Positions 20,840 through 32,100 of a DNA stretch of 64,000 bases are shown here, piece after piece. The stretch's first letter is position 1; the number at the start of each line of letters is the position of its first letter. The notes under the pieces are model-generated. The model saw only the letters and a program-made list of their open reading frames with translations. It was not told the DNA's origin and did no database searches. This DNA comes from Spirometra erinaceieuropaei. Its lineage: Eukaryota > Platyhelminthes > Cestoda > Diphyllobothriidea > Diphyllobothriidae. Location: NCBI GenBank assembly GCA_902702965.1, contig CACRXP010000194.1, forward strand, positions 862,803 to 926,802, written 5' to 3'. The position numbers and the translations under genes were made by a program.

Positions 20840-23800
20840 CGGGCTTTATAACTTGTAGAATATTGAATCGTTCGGGCTGAAGTGGCTGGAGTCAGCACTC
20901 ATTAAGATAATGTGCTGTGATGCCAGTGTCAATTAGATGTACAGCAGAATGTAGTAAGCGGATGCAGAATTCTTGCGTAAAAGCATGGGAAATCAGAACA
21001 CAGACAGGCGTCTATAAATTAGCCCACTGGTCGACTGGGCTGAAGGTAGGTCAATGTGAGCAAAGCAGAAACACATATTAGGAGAACTTTTAGTCATCGC
21101 ATTAAGGGTCGGGCAATGACACGTGAACTCCCGCCATTAAAAACGGGTTGACCCCTAAATTGGGGGAGGGGGGAAGGGCGGAGGTCGGAGTTAGTTTTGG
21201 GAGGGCTGGGGTTCAAGATAGGACACGAGAATGGGAACCCCCCTGGAATTCAGCGCAAGGCCACCTATAGTGCAGGAGGGGATACATGACCTCGTGTCCA
21301 GACAGTTAAAGACCCACAGTAGTTACAAGTATTTCGGACAGACTTTACGCGACTGTTCCAAAATTCACGGTAGTCACAGCGGTACGCTTTCAATAGAGAT
21401 AAACGAAAGAATGTGTGGCTTGCACTTGTGACTTCACGCATCTTTCATGCCCAATTTGGATGCCAGAACTGGTAATTTAGCCGACTAGAACTGTATATAC
21501 AAGAGAAGAACTCAGAAATGTTGTTCCTCGTGCGTAAGTTTATGTGGCACAGCCGTGGCAAGGTTAGCAACGTTGACCGCAACAGGCGACTGGCAGAGTT
21601 CGCTAGTCATGATTAAGCGATGTTGGCCAGACATCAGATAATTAAGTCAGATGGCCGGCGCGATGACGCTGAGAATGAAGGATGGTTGAATACTTGAGGC
21701 AGCGCAGATAGCAAGTATGGCCTGGTTAAAATAGTCTGATCAATGAAAAGTAGATCAGGGCTAGAGCCGAATGAAAGTAGTTGACCACAGAAATGAAACA
21801 GAGGCCACTATAGACGAGAGGGAGTCACCGATGTTAAATATAAACCGGCGTTTTCTTGACGTGAGCGATCAATTTTCACAGGCTATAGTTGCCAGTCAAA
21901 TGAGCAGAAACAAATTAACCACTAGGATGCAGCCTGATGACGAAACGTTATTCAAAGCTGTGTCAAAGTTTACTGACGTATTTTGACAGAATAAAAAACG
22001 CCCTCAATATCAATAAAAAGGCAAGAGATGAAAATAAGAAGGATAAGGAGGACGGACAAGCATATATTTCTATGAATAACGGAGGTAGTATGCATTCCGA
22101 GGCGATATGTGTGTGAAACCCTCAGCACCTCCCCTAACGTCCGCCACCTATCCAAACACATTCTTCACGCCCACGCATAATCGTCTGTCTTGCCGATGTT
22201 ACCACGATGTCCCCCTAGCTCCCCAGAGCGATTATCTCCCTTACACTTTTCATTTCGTCTGACGACGGGTTGGTGTAACCGACTTGAAAATTCACGAGTA
22301 TACATCGATTTTCCGACGAGCCTTCTCCTTCTAATATATTTCTATCTATATCAAAGTGTCCAGAAGATGTAAAGCCACTGGGATCTAGCCGATCCCCGAC
22401 ATGTTTAAGAGGATTGAAGTCAGATGACAGGCTAAGTCAAAGAAGTGATTTTAGATTACCACCTGTTTTCAATATTGAAACTAGGGCAGATCTCTTCACT
22501 CCGAAAAATTTGCCATGATGCATACCTGATCGGTGGCAACTCGCTGCCCTTCGGTATCATCCTATACTTCTCAGCTGCAATACTCCAATAAACACTGAAC
22601 GGACTTCATAACCCGTTAATTCATATCGCTGCCCCTACATAAGAAATCCAACGCCTAGTCCCCTTACAGTACTTATCAAGTCATCGCTGTGACATTTAGC
22701 TGACAATGGTATTTCGTTTACCATTAACCACGAGGGCCACAGCGTCCCGATGGCATTCTGGTTACGGTCATGTGAGTTTGTCTACGACCACGCAGGACTG
22801 CCCAGCAGCATCCATTCCACTATCCTTGCTCACACAATGTTTAGACCACCAGACGAGGCTAAGATTACTGGACATGGGTGCGGGTAGGATGAGTGGTGGG
22901 GTTGAAGACGTGTCTACATGTGAGGCACACGTTTCGATTCATAGTTAAACGCTAACCCGGCCTCAAGGGATTCCCCCAGACCACACACCGAGAACGGTTG
23001 TCACAAACGCCTACAGTAAGAAAAAACCCATTGCAGTCTGCACTTTATTGTGAAGAAGGATCAAGTTATACAAAAAATTAAGCTGGACGAGTGGTGGTTT
23101 AGGGAAAATGCCAAATATTGTCCCAACACCCCAAAAAATTTCCAAAAAATAGAAATATGACAATGGGAGACAGGAAACGACATCAGAGTGAGATCAGGGA
23201 GAATAGATACCATAAAAATGTCGGGCAATGAGCACACATTTGGAAACGACAAGATAGAGGCCGGTTTGCAATCAAGAGGGAGTTAACTCTGAAAGGGCAC
23301 TGAATTGACTGCTGTTCAAGAAATGAAGAACCCTTGAACAACGATCCCATTCAGAAGCCGGTCCAAGCAAGCTGTTGTAGTCATCGGGTAGGAAGGATTT
23401 TTGGCAAGAATTTTATTCATGCAATTGCTGCTTAACCGGCTAGTGTGGTATTCAGCCTCGCTCGTACGAATAGGCAGAATAGGCGTGCACATGGCGTGAC
23501 CTTGTTGGGCAAATCCATCTCACGACTGCAGGATTGATGAATCTGAATCCTGACGATAAGTTAATCTGATAACTCACAAAGACATCAATCCGTACAGTCG
23601 AAATTAGATAAGCGACCTCTCACATGACGGTAATGAAATACTTCAGGTGATCTGCAAGGCAGCATAGGCGTGTTACTAGCAGTTTTTGCAAAATGGTGTG
23701 TGATGAGAATGCTACACTGAGGCGCAATTGTGCCACGCACAATATGCCCCAATTTTCAGATGGGCGGGTTATAAAAGGACAGTTTATTTGAATTTCTACC

Positions 23801-24635
23801 GTGATCACAACCACGCCCTTGCGATTGCATGTTAAGAGGGAGGTGAATTTGCAGCGCTTTTTGGGAATGAACGAAAATATGTGGCATTCAACAGAAGAAT
23901 GATGGGCGGAATGCTAGCACGTCCTATAGTTCAGTGAACACCATACCTGTACGACCTTAACGTGACTTTCAGAAACTCACTGTGGGCCATCACACAACAA
24001 ATGCAACTATCAAATGATGACTTCCTAAAAAGTGGAAACAAAACGAAACAAACTGCTTTGCAGTTATGTGATTGGAGAATCAATAGGAGGCTATAAATTA
24101 CAGGATCTCCAGGCGCGCAGACTTTGATTTTTGCTTTCTAGTCTGGTCAAGACCTATAACATGACCTGCCATCTGAGGCGCTGCTCTATATTCTATATGC
24201 GTGACGAAGGGCAGAGAAGGTAACTATTTCAGGGGGACGAGAAAGTGTTTTTGGCGCAATTTAAGGTCGACTGTTCTACGTTGAAACTAAGTTATTGTGA
24301 ACTCGAATGTATTTCAATGTACGACTTCATGGCATTATTAATAGATGGTTTTCGCAGTCCTACATTTGTACATATATGTGATATATGGTTGCAAAATACA
24401 CGGGCATATAATTCTGAGACGCCTTCGTCTACCGGCACGGGTTACGTGGTAAACAGACCAGGAAAAATATTTGACACAGATTTCCGCATCAACGATATGA
24501 TGCTTATTGGCATTATAAAATTTTTGTGAAGGTGACCTCATAAATTCGGTCCCACAGCCAGTGCACCGCATGCACTTGCATGTGACTTTAAAAGGATTGA
24601 GTAAGATGGGGTTTGGTGGCCCTACCTGTTAGAAA
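20840..24635. other. no recognised gene
   Basis: Short ORFs only. The plus-strand ORF at 21771-21986 (71 codons) has protein-like composition but no domain. It contains the string CTGATGACGAAAC at 21934-21946, discussed among the findings. No repeat, RNA gene or transposon end could be supported elsewhere. Confidence 0.5.
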
Positions 24636-24642
24636 TAATACT

Positions 24643-24680
24643 GTTGGGGTTGGGGTTAAGGTTTAGGGTAAGGGGTTAGC
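24643..24680 (+). repeat. short telomere-like G-rich tract
   Basis: The tract TTGGGGTTGGGGTTAAGG then TTTAGGGTAAGGGGTTAG holds variants of TTAGGG. A shorter similar tract (GTTAGGGTTAGCGC) occurs near 34521. Both are degenerate and interstitial. Confidence 0.4.
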
Positions 24681-24929
24681 GCGACTATTTCTCAACCATT
24701 CAAAGTACAACCGCGCATTCCCAATAGTTTCTCTTTTGCATACAACTACATGACCTCGTCGCCTGTACGTTCCCCGGCCTCACCTGTAAAAACCCCCATT
24801 ATCACCGGTCCCGTATTAGAGGTGACCGGGGTTTGTTTACTTCAGATGGGGCTTCATAAGCACATCCGACCAATAATTAGGTCCTGAAATACGCAGTAAG
24901 AAGAGAGCGACCACGGACTGCACGTGAAA

Positions 24930-25560
24930 GCAACGAATGGGTGCGAGAAATGTTTGAGGAATGACCAAAAGCATCTGTTAGGAAGGCTTCTCGAGCACTG
25001 AATATACCGAAGACAAAGGTTCGTCTATGCCTACATTGGAGGCCTAGCAAAATGCCTTAGCACATTCACTTACTGCACTATTTGCATGAAGAGGCTTAAC
25101 CGACTCGAGCAACATTGTGTGCAGAACTCGTGGATCACACTGGAAGTGATGGCAGATGAAACAGTCTTGTTCGGAATGAGTCGAACCCTTACATTTGCAG
25201 CAAAGTCACTTGACGCATTTGCCGTAACTACTCTGACCAACAACTATCTGAATCCATAGGATGGCGAAAAGACTCTCCTAGACATAGCTTCTGAATTAGA
25301 GAGAGAGAGTCAACCTTGTCATGGAGGAGCCGCTTTGAGGAAACAACTGTCGCTGGCACCGTGCGCGTTGCAGCAGATTCTCGAATCGCTACCCCTTGAT
25401 GATTGTATTCTCAACACTATGGGGCTGCAATACGACGGAGCACCATGTCATTATACCAGGAATGCCTGTGCACGTCTCAACAGGCGCTTTCAGGACCGGC
25501 TAATTGGACGCAGAGGGCCTGGTCATTTAGCATGTGTTCTTCGATCTTGACAACTCCGGA
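24930..25560 (+). pseudogene. mariner/Tc1-like transposase pseudogene
   Basis: Pieces in several frames match a mariner-type transposase in order: an N-terminal helix-turn-helix segment (ASVRKASRALNIPKTKVR), a middle part (HIHLLHYLHEE and LCAELVDHTGSD), the remnant WRKDSPR, and the catalytic-core segment QYDGAPCHYTRNACARLNRR then IGRRGP (25410-25530). The Asp of QYDGAPCHY is the second catalytic Asp and survives. The first Asp motif is no longer visible. Multiple stops and frameshifts make it inactive. No terminal repeats were found. Confidence 0.65.
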
Positions 25561-25709
25561 TTTATTCACAGGAAGTTTCAAAAATTCAAAGACTTATCGC
25601 AAAAGGACTGACAATTCGACCGCCACTAACGATCACATTCGAGTGCCAGTGCAAAAGATGGCCTCTGAGCCATTTAAGTTCTCCGGTAGAAGGAGATCAT
25701 TAAATCGAT

Positions 25710-26281
25710 TTGATAAGCGCGAAAGTTCTGGCGCACTGCACTTCAGGGCCTTCATTTTCAGACCAGTATCACCATAGTCTCTACCGTCTTCGCCGCCTCT
25801 ACCAACTTGAGGAACACTTGAAACGAGCTGGGTCTTCGAGTTTTCTGTCGGATAACGCGGGAGAAAGTTCTTTTGTACAAAACACCCCCTTCAGTGATCT
25901 TGTTGTGACCTTTTCTCAAAAAATGCAATCTTCAATTTTGCAATTAGTGCCAACCCGGAGAACTCGGTCAGTGACTTTCAAAAGGCCACATTCATTACCA
26001 CCTACAAGCGCACTTTCTCCATTGAAGAAACAAATCCTACATTTGGTCGGCGAAAATTTCTACCTCAGGAGCAAAACGCATGGAATACACGTGGACTCTG
26101 AGTCTATCCTGGAAAAAGACACCCTGCTGCCCACATTATACTCGAAAATATCGTTTTTGCCACCAACCGTCTTCCGTGTTTTCCTGCATTCCGTCAGCTT
26201 ACTGTCCGGTGTCGTGCCCACCCGTAAACCCCCCCCGCTACCACTATCACCACTTCGGTATGACGCGATTCACAACATATC
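25710..26281 (+). CDS. hypothetical ORF interrupted by a PLE insertion
   Basis: An open frame of about 190 codons (starting MISAKVLAHCTSGPSF) runs into the PLE insertion at 26282. It contains a basic and Leu-rich stretch (LYRLRRLYQLEEHLKRAG) but no domain I recognise. If the insertion is removed at its target-site duplication the frame would end almost at once (HNISTAN then TAG), so little is lost. It could be a chance ORF or an exon. Confidence 0.25.
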
Positions 26282-26306
26282 TTTTGAAGCATTTTTTCCC
26301 CGGTAT

Positions 26307-26846
26307 GAATTGAAAACAAGCATGTACAGCAGAATTTATTGGGGCCAACAAATTTCGTGACGGCTTCTCAACTGCAACCCGTCTCTGCATAACATAGGTA
26401 ACGAATGAACGCGCACAGCAGTATGAATTTGTACAGAATGGCAGTGCATAGGAGCAAGGTCAAAGTTCAAAATAATCAATAATCAGACAAGACGTCCACA
26501 TAGGCATCAAAAAGGAAAAAAGGGGAGACGAAATGTTAACAACAAATCACAGTGAGGGGAAAATAGAGGCGTGAGATTACCAGGGCAATTGCAGATTGAT
26601 CACGTGATCTAACTGCTTGCACAGGTCTGGTTTCTCCCTCCGTATGTAGGCTGCTTCCAAATAACGCAAGGTTCGAGTTGTACGTGCTCGGACAAGTACT
26701 CGAAAGGATGCTTTAGGGTCGACAACATGACCGCTATCTAACAGGTGTTTCGTTATAGACGAACGGGGGGTTCTATTTTCCTGTTTGAAAAGCCAATTAG
26801 GCAAATGCTCAGCGGCCCTGGTTGCCAATTGCCTTTGCGTTCGCCC
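26307..26846. repeat. left arm of 540-bp inverted repeat (PLE)
   Basis: This arm runs from GAATTGAAAACAAG to GCGTTCGCCC and pairs with 27495-28034. It includes the end of the GIY-YIG coding sequence (26577 onward) and the 3' untranslated tail of the PLE. Confidence 0.9.
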
Positions 26847-27284
26847 AATGTACTTGCATCCGCAAGTGCATGTGAATTCATACACACAATTGGGGGTGGC
26901 GTGCATTGGCAAGGCATCCTTTGCCCGGTTAATTGGAAGGCTTTTTGTGGAACTGATGAAGATAAGCTCTGCTGCGTTGTACGTTCTTTCTATAGTGCAA
27001 CGCAAGCGTCGCTTGATTGTGTTTGAGACGTTGTCACCCTTAAAAGGTAGACATATTATAACGGGCTTCTTCGGAACGGACTGTTCCGTCAACTTTGGCC
27101 GTAAATGGTTGCTGTACTTCTGAATGAAGCGTGCAGGATAACCACGATTAAGTAAGGCTCCTTTGATACGGGCATTTTCTGTATCTATGGTCTCCCTGGA
27201 GCAAATATTTCTCGCTCTTTGAAAAAGAGTATGTACTAGATTACGCTTCCATTGTATTGGCGCAAAGCTTTTAAAATGTAGGTA
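26577..27284 (-). pseudogene. PLE RT thumb, linker and GIY-YIG endonuclease
   Basis: The frame continues from the RT fragment after one TAA. It reads YLHFKSFAPIQWKRNLVHTL, then LLNRGYPARFIQKY (RT thumb), PVIICLPFKGDNVSNTIKRR (linker), then CVYEFTCTCGCKYIGRTQRQ and LATRAAEHLPNWLFKQ (GIY-YIG core; YIGRT carries the catalytic Tyr-x-Gly, with the family Arg in RAAEH). It ends LDHVINLQLPW and a stop. The GIY-YIG part alone (26577-27092) is intact and longer than in the other PLE copies here. In PLEs this nuclease is thought to nick the target for primed reverse transcription. Confidence 0.85.
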
Positions 27285-27494
27285 TTACCCTTTCCACGTA
27301 GTCTTGTGGAAGACGGAGCGTCTTATTGAACCATCCTCCTCTCTAAACATGAGGACGTCCAGGAAGGGTAACTTGTTAAACTGCTCCATTTCCATCGTAA
27401 ATGTTATTTTAGGATGCAGATTATTCATCAGGCAAAGTAGGTCAGAGGCCTCTTCCTTGTTATCAACAATCGTGAATATATCATCCAAGTACAT
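27285..27494 (-). pseudogene. PLE reverse transcriptase fragment starting at the catalytic box
   Basis: This piece reads MYLDDIFTIVDNKEEASDLL, then HPKITFTMEM, LPFLDVLMFREEDG and VFHKTTWKG before a TAA at 27285-27287. YLDD is the PLE catalytic motif and LPFLDVL the conserved block after it. The RT fingers and palm upstream are missing because the element is 5'-truncated where the inverted arm begins. Confidence 0.85.
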
Positions 27495-28034
27495 GGGCGA
27501 ACGCAAAGGCAATTGGCAACCAGGGCCGCTGAGCATTTGCCTAATTGGCTTTTCAAACAGGAAAATAGAACCCCCCGTTCGTCTATAACAAAACACCTGT
27601 TAGATAGCGGTCATGTTGTCGACCCTAAAGCATCCTTTCGAGTACTTGTCCGAGCACGTACAACTCGAACCTTGCGTTATTTGGAAGCAGCCTACATACG
27701 GAGGGAGAAACCAGACCTGTGCAAGCAGTTAGATCACGTGATCAATCTGCAATTGCCCTGGTAATCTCACGCCTCTATTTTCCCCTCACTGTGATTTGTT
27801 GTTAACATTTCGTCTCCCCTTTTTTCCTTTTTGATGCCTATGTGGACGTCTTGTCTGATTATTGATTATTTTGAACTTTGACCTTGCTCCTATGCACTGC
27901 CATTCTGTACAAATTCATACTGCTGTGCGCGTTCATTCGTTACCTATGTTATGCAGAGACGGGTTGCAGTTGAGAAGCCGTCACGAAATTTGTTGGCCCC
28001 AATAAATTCTGCTGTACATGCTTGTTTTCAATTC
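27495..28034. repeat. right arm of 540-bp inverted repeat (PLE)
   Basis: This is the reverse complement of 26307-26846, so the same GIY-YIG C-terminus is encoded on the plus strand (27513-27764, ending NLQLPW). The inner junction shares the short sequence TGTACTTG with the left arm side, suggesting microhomology at the join. Confidence 0.9.
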
Positions 28035-28044
28035 ACAACATATC

Positions 28045-28737
28045 GACAGCTAATTAGGGTCCTTCATCCTACTGCTGCCAAAGACAATCAGATGGCCCGG
28101 AAGAAGGTAGATTAAGTTTGAAACGGCAGGTGGCAGACAGATCGATAGTATTATTCTGGCGAACACTAGTAACATTGCAGGTGGAATGACTATACAGCCA
28201 AAAAATGCAAAAACGCTAATGAATTTGAGTCAAGACGTTTGCAGAGTATTCAAAACACATCCGCAACCATCACGAACAAATCAGATTTTCGGCCAGCACA
28301 GGTTTTCTGACTAGGAAAGATTAACAAACGCAGGAATCACAGACGTGACTCCATTCACATGATTCATGATTCTCGGAAATTACGAGGCAGGCAAGATCTT
28401 CAAAAATCAGGGCTCTCTATGAGACGAACTGAGGAGTTCTTGTGCCTTCCAGCGTTTAAGCTAGGGAAACAGCCAACAGGGATTTTGCGAACATCTGTAC
28501 AAAAACGATCTAGCAAAAAATACGCTTCAGTCGTCTAAAAAACGAAGTCCGCAGAGCCATGCAGATCAAACACTGCCAAGTTACAAGGCGGAGTCGCAAT
28601 TTACAGATGTCCTAAGGAAACAGGCCATCGAAATCACGTCGGCCAAAACGAAAGATGCCCGAACTCCAACTGGGAAGGCAGAGGTAACTGCGGGCTCCAC
28701 GCATACCCTTTGGGAAGAACACATATACGGCATCCGG
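28045..28737. other. no recognised gene
   Basis: No ORF longer than about 60 codons and no recognisable repeat in this stretch. Confidence 0.55.
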
Positions 28738-29100
28738 CCTATCTCATGAAGTGCTGGCCGAGGTTCAGAAACCTTTTTTCGATTAGGAAGGATTACTTAG
28801 CTTTGGTTGCACTATCGCTTAACTCGCAACACATTCCCAAGAAATTTCGGTCACCGAAGTATGCCGGCCTTTGAATGAGTTTCTTTCCGGCCGCCTTTGA
28901 AAACCACACCCAGTGAAGACTAACTGCTTAAATGACATGGACTGTACCCATTGATTCCAAATGCCCTGACAAATTCACGCATATTTTATAAAGAACATAT
29001 TCAAAAATAGTCTTTCTTGTATCTATTTTGTAGACAATTATGTGGTCTACAAATTCTGTACTTGCCGGATGTGTATCTTTGTGCTTTCAAAAACAGGCAA
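28738..29100 (+). mobile_element. arm of the TA inverted-repeat transposon family
   Basis: Blocks ATCTCATGAAGTGCTGGCC, TCGATTAGGAAGGATTACTT, AAGAAATTTCGGTCACC and GTAGACAATTATGTGGTC through TGTGCTTTCAAAAACAGG follow the same order as the left arm of the 4397-5387 element. No right arm was recognised. Confidence 0.65.
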
Positions 29101-32100
29101 TCTTGCAGCCTGCTCACGAGCTATACTCTGTTATGGTACCTTGTGGAGATGCCTAGGGAATACCCCGAAGGATGCGCTTCCCATATAGCAATCCTCCCGT
29201 CAATCAATCTTAAAGCTCAAAAAACCCTACAGGAAGTTGATAAATGTCCTTTTTCAGCTGTCGAATAAGCCCATGGTGTGTGGGGTTCGCCTTCAGCTGA
29301 CCAGTCTTCGGACGACTTATGACAAGCCTCACATACAAGTTTACCGAACACCAACTCAACCAGACTTACGCCACATCGGCAAGAACTTGCCCAAACAGCA
29401 AGGGCATTTATTGGCAGAAAAACAGTTGGTCGCTGTGTCCAGCGCTTTAGTGGTCTGACGTCTGGGAAGTAGAATGCAGAGCAAAAGATCAATACAGTGC
29501 TTGTTCCAGCGCCCCAGTGCCTTTCTTCGCCCCTATTATACGCCACTCGTCCCATCGTCTGTATCGCAGTTCGTACTGGTGAAACAGACAAGCATGCAAA
29601 GTAATCCAACATGGTAGTACGCCGGACCCCAAGCGGACGCTTAGAAGTGCCATCCGAAGGGTAAAAGTAAAAATCTCTCCGAGTGCCAAACGGGAGAAAA
29701 CAGCAGATTCATCCACAAACCATTAACATCCTTCGCCAAAATCGGCCAATTTAACACGGAGGGCAAATTTTCAAACAGCCTTGCAAGCTACAAGTCAAGT
29801 GAAGAAAGGGTGCAGGCGGTCGAAGAATCTCATGAGGGAGCAATGATCTGACACATTGCACTCATTATCACAGCAGAGCGCAGGATATGGTCCACAGTGA
29901 ATGGAAGAGCCCCAACTCTTGATATAAAACTCCTCATATTCGCAAGCACAGTGGGAAAAGGTCGGAAGAAAATCGAGCATAGTTACCCATGCTTGGGTAA
30001 CTATCACGACTTTCGTCGACTGCATTAACCACACCCCACAAATGGACAGTTACAAGGCAGCTCTTGCAGTGAATAACCACAGATGATTTCTGTATTGACG
30101 ATTGTCGTGAAGACGAAGTCCACAAAAGACCAGTCCACTGTTTCGCATCTTTATGGCAAGATCGTAAATTAAAAGTCCACTAGAATCCAATCTCTCGGTT
30201 TGTTTATTCCTTTAGATTGCGTGTAGGTGACAAGTGGCGCATAAGCCTAACTGCTGACTTCACTACCTACCTCTCTGTCCTTTACGTCTGGCATAGTCAA
30301 ACTATCACACAGGAAGTGGACGACAGCGCCGTCCATTCTGTCTGTTTAAAGCTGGAATTATGTCATCTAGTATAACAAGGCGGTGTTTCTGATCGGGAGA
30401 CAGAAGACTGGAATGAGCCCTTCTGCCTTATTCGCCCTCATCGTCCTGCCGTGCCGCATCGCTATAACTACCTCAGAAGATCGAGCAAATTTTCCACGCT
30501 TAGGGAACCTGGCCATACCATGCGAACGGAGGAGTGCTGCGAACATAATCCTACTTTCTTACTTTCGTTTGTCTACTTGTCCTGAGGTCCGGAAATAGGT
30601 CGTTAGCACCCACCAACAACGCACTTCACCGTTCACGTAATGTACTTCAAGAGCAAAAATGACATTTTCCATATGATTAAGTCATGTACACACGTTATTT
30701 TCGACCTAGGATGCGCAGCTATGACGGTGCTGAAAAAACACCCAAGGATCAGGGGCCTGCTCTGTAGGAGGTCATTTCACGGAAAACAAGGAATCACGAC
30801 AGCTGTTATGCTATATGCTAATAATGGGCTAATTTTTGCACAGGACAAATATGCCGACCCCCGAGTGCGCCACCATCATAGTTGCTCAAACATGACGCGG
30901 GCGCAGTAACCGGTGTCCTGCCGAATGCCGATGACCGCAGATAGACTGAATTTGACCGATATATTTATGTGCACGTGCGATGGCTATCACCAATGCAGAC
31001 TTAGGCGACTCTGGAGCTCACGGCATCACGAACCGGTGGTATCCATGCATTGAGATCGCTGAATACTATCACCGATTGCTGCTGTCCATTTGGAGTACCC
31101 TTCTCAAACACTGAATTCCGTCGGATCCAACACGCTCGTTCATCACATCCGTCCACTTTCTTACTTGGCCACAATAACGGCGGCGCCATCTTGGACAGCG
31201 CCTTGGGCGGATGACATTGTGAATGTGTTTACCTGGGGTCGACGAAGTGCTTGCTCAAGCTATTTGAGATAGCGGTCCACGGTCCCATTGCTAGGAGAAG
31301 GAGGTGTACTCAATCGACAGTGAGCTTCGCATTCGAGGCACGATCCAGGAGCCAAAGTCGCATGATTCTCCGAAAACCCTAGCTCTCATAAGCTCTTATC
31401 TTCCTCAACACAGCTCCCCATAGATACCATCTTCTGCGTCCGTATGACGGGATGCTTTTGACTGTGGCCTCATACGCACCGACTACTGCTTTATGGTTAA
31501 TTGCATGGCGAGGTCATAGGCGCTTTCCGAGTCGACAGAAAAAGTTCCATGCGAGTTGTGTGCGGTAAGTTGTCTCATCCAGTCACGCACCTATCGGAGA
31601 CACAGATGAATTGTGAGAGACAAAATATTCAATCAACTTAAGTCGCTCCCCATCCATAAAGTGTAGGGGGAAGGGGAGGAGGAGGAGGATGGGCACTGTT
31701 TGTGGGGTGCGCTTCGGTTTTCCTAGCTTTCATCTTCAAGCCAAACTTGCGGATAACAAATAATAAGCAATCAGGAACAGATTGCGCTTCCTTGGATGTG
31801 ATGCCAAACAGTGCATTGCCCTTGGCAGACTCAAGATCCGGGGTAAAATTATCTTACCCTACGTGGACGCCCTCGTAGTCGTGGGACGAAGCGAACAGAA
31901 GCGGGTCAGTCATATGGTCGAGGAGGACATAATTTTGCTGAACGTCAGTGTTGGCGGCGAAGTATTCGTCCTGAAGCTCTCATTTTCCTAACTCGAAGGC
32001 ATGCCTTGATCACGATAATGAGTCTCGGAGGCATGCTGTCCGTCTTAGTAGCCTCACAGAAGAAACTTCCGTTGATCCAGTACAACGCTCCAGTGAAATC

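Larger units (their letters stand above)
26282..28034 (-). mobile_element. Penelope-like element with 540-bp inverted terminal arms
   Basis: The element lies on the minus strand. Its core (27494 down to about 26577) encodes the RT from the YLDD box onward, a linker and a complete GIY-YIG domain. The last 540 bp (26307-26846) are repeated in inverse orientation at the 5' end (27495-28034); I saw one mismatch between the arms. A 14-bp direct repeat ATTCACAACATATC flanks the insertion (26268-26281 and 28031-28044). The true 3' end carries 25 extra bases (26282-26306) missing from the inverted copy. Terminal inverted or direct partial copies are typical of PLEs. The only coding lesion seen in the core is one in-frame TAA at 27285. 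Confidence 0.9.
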
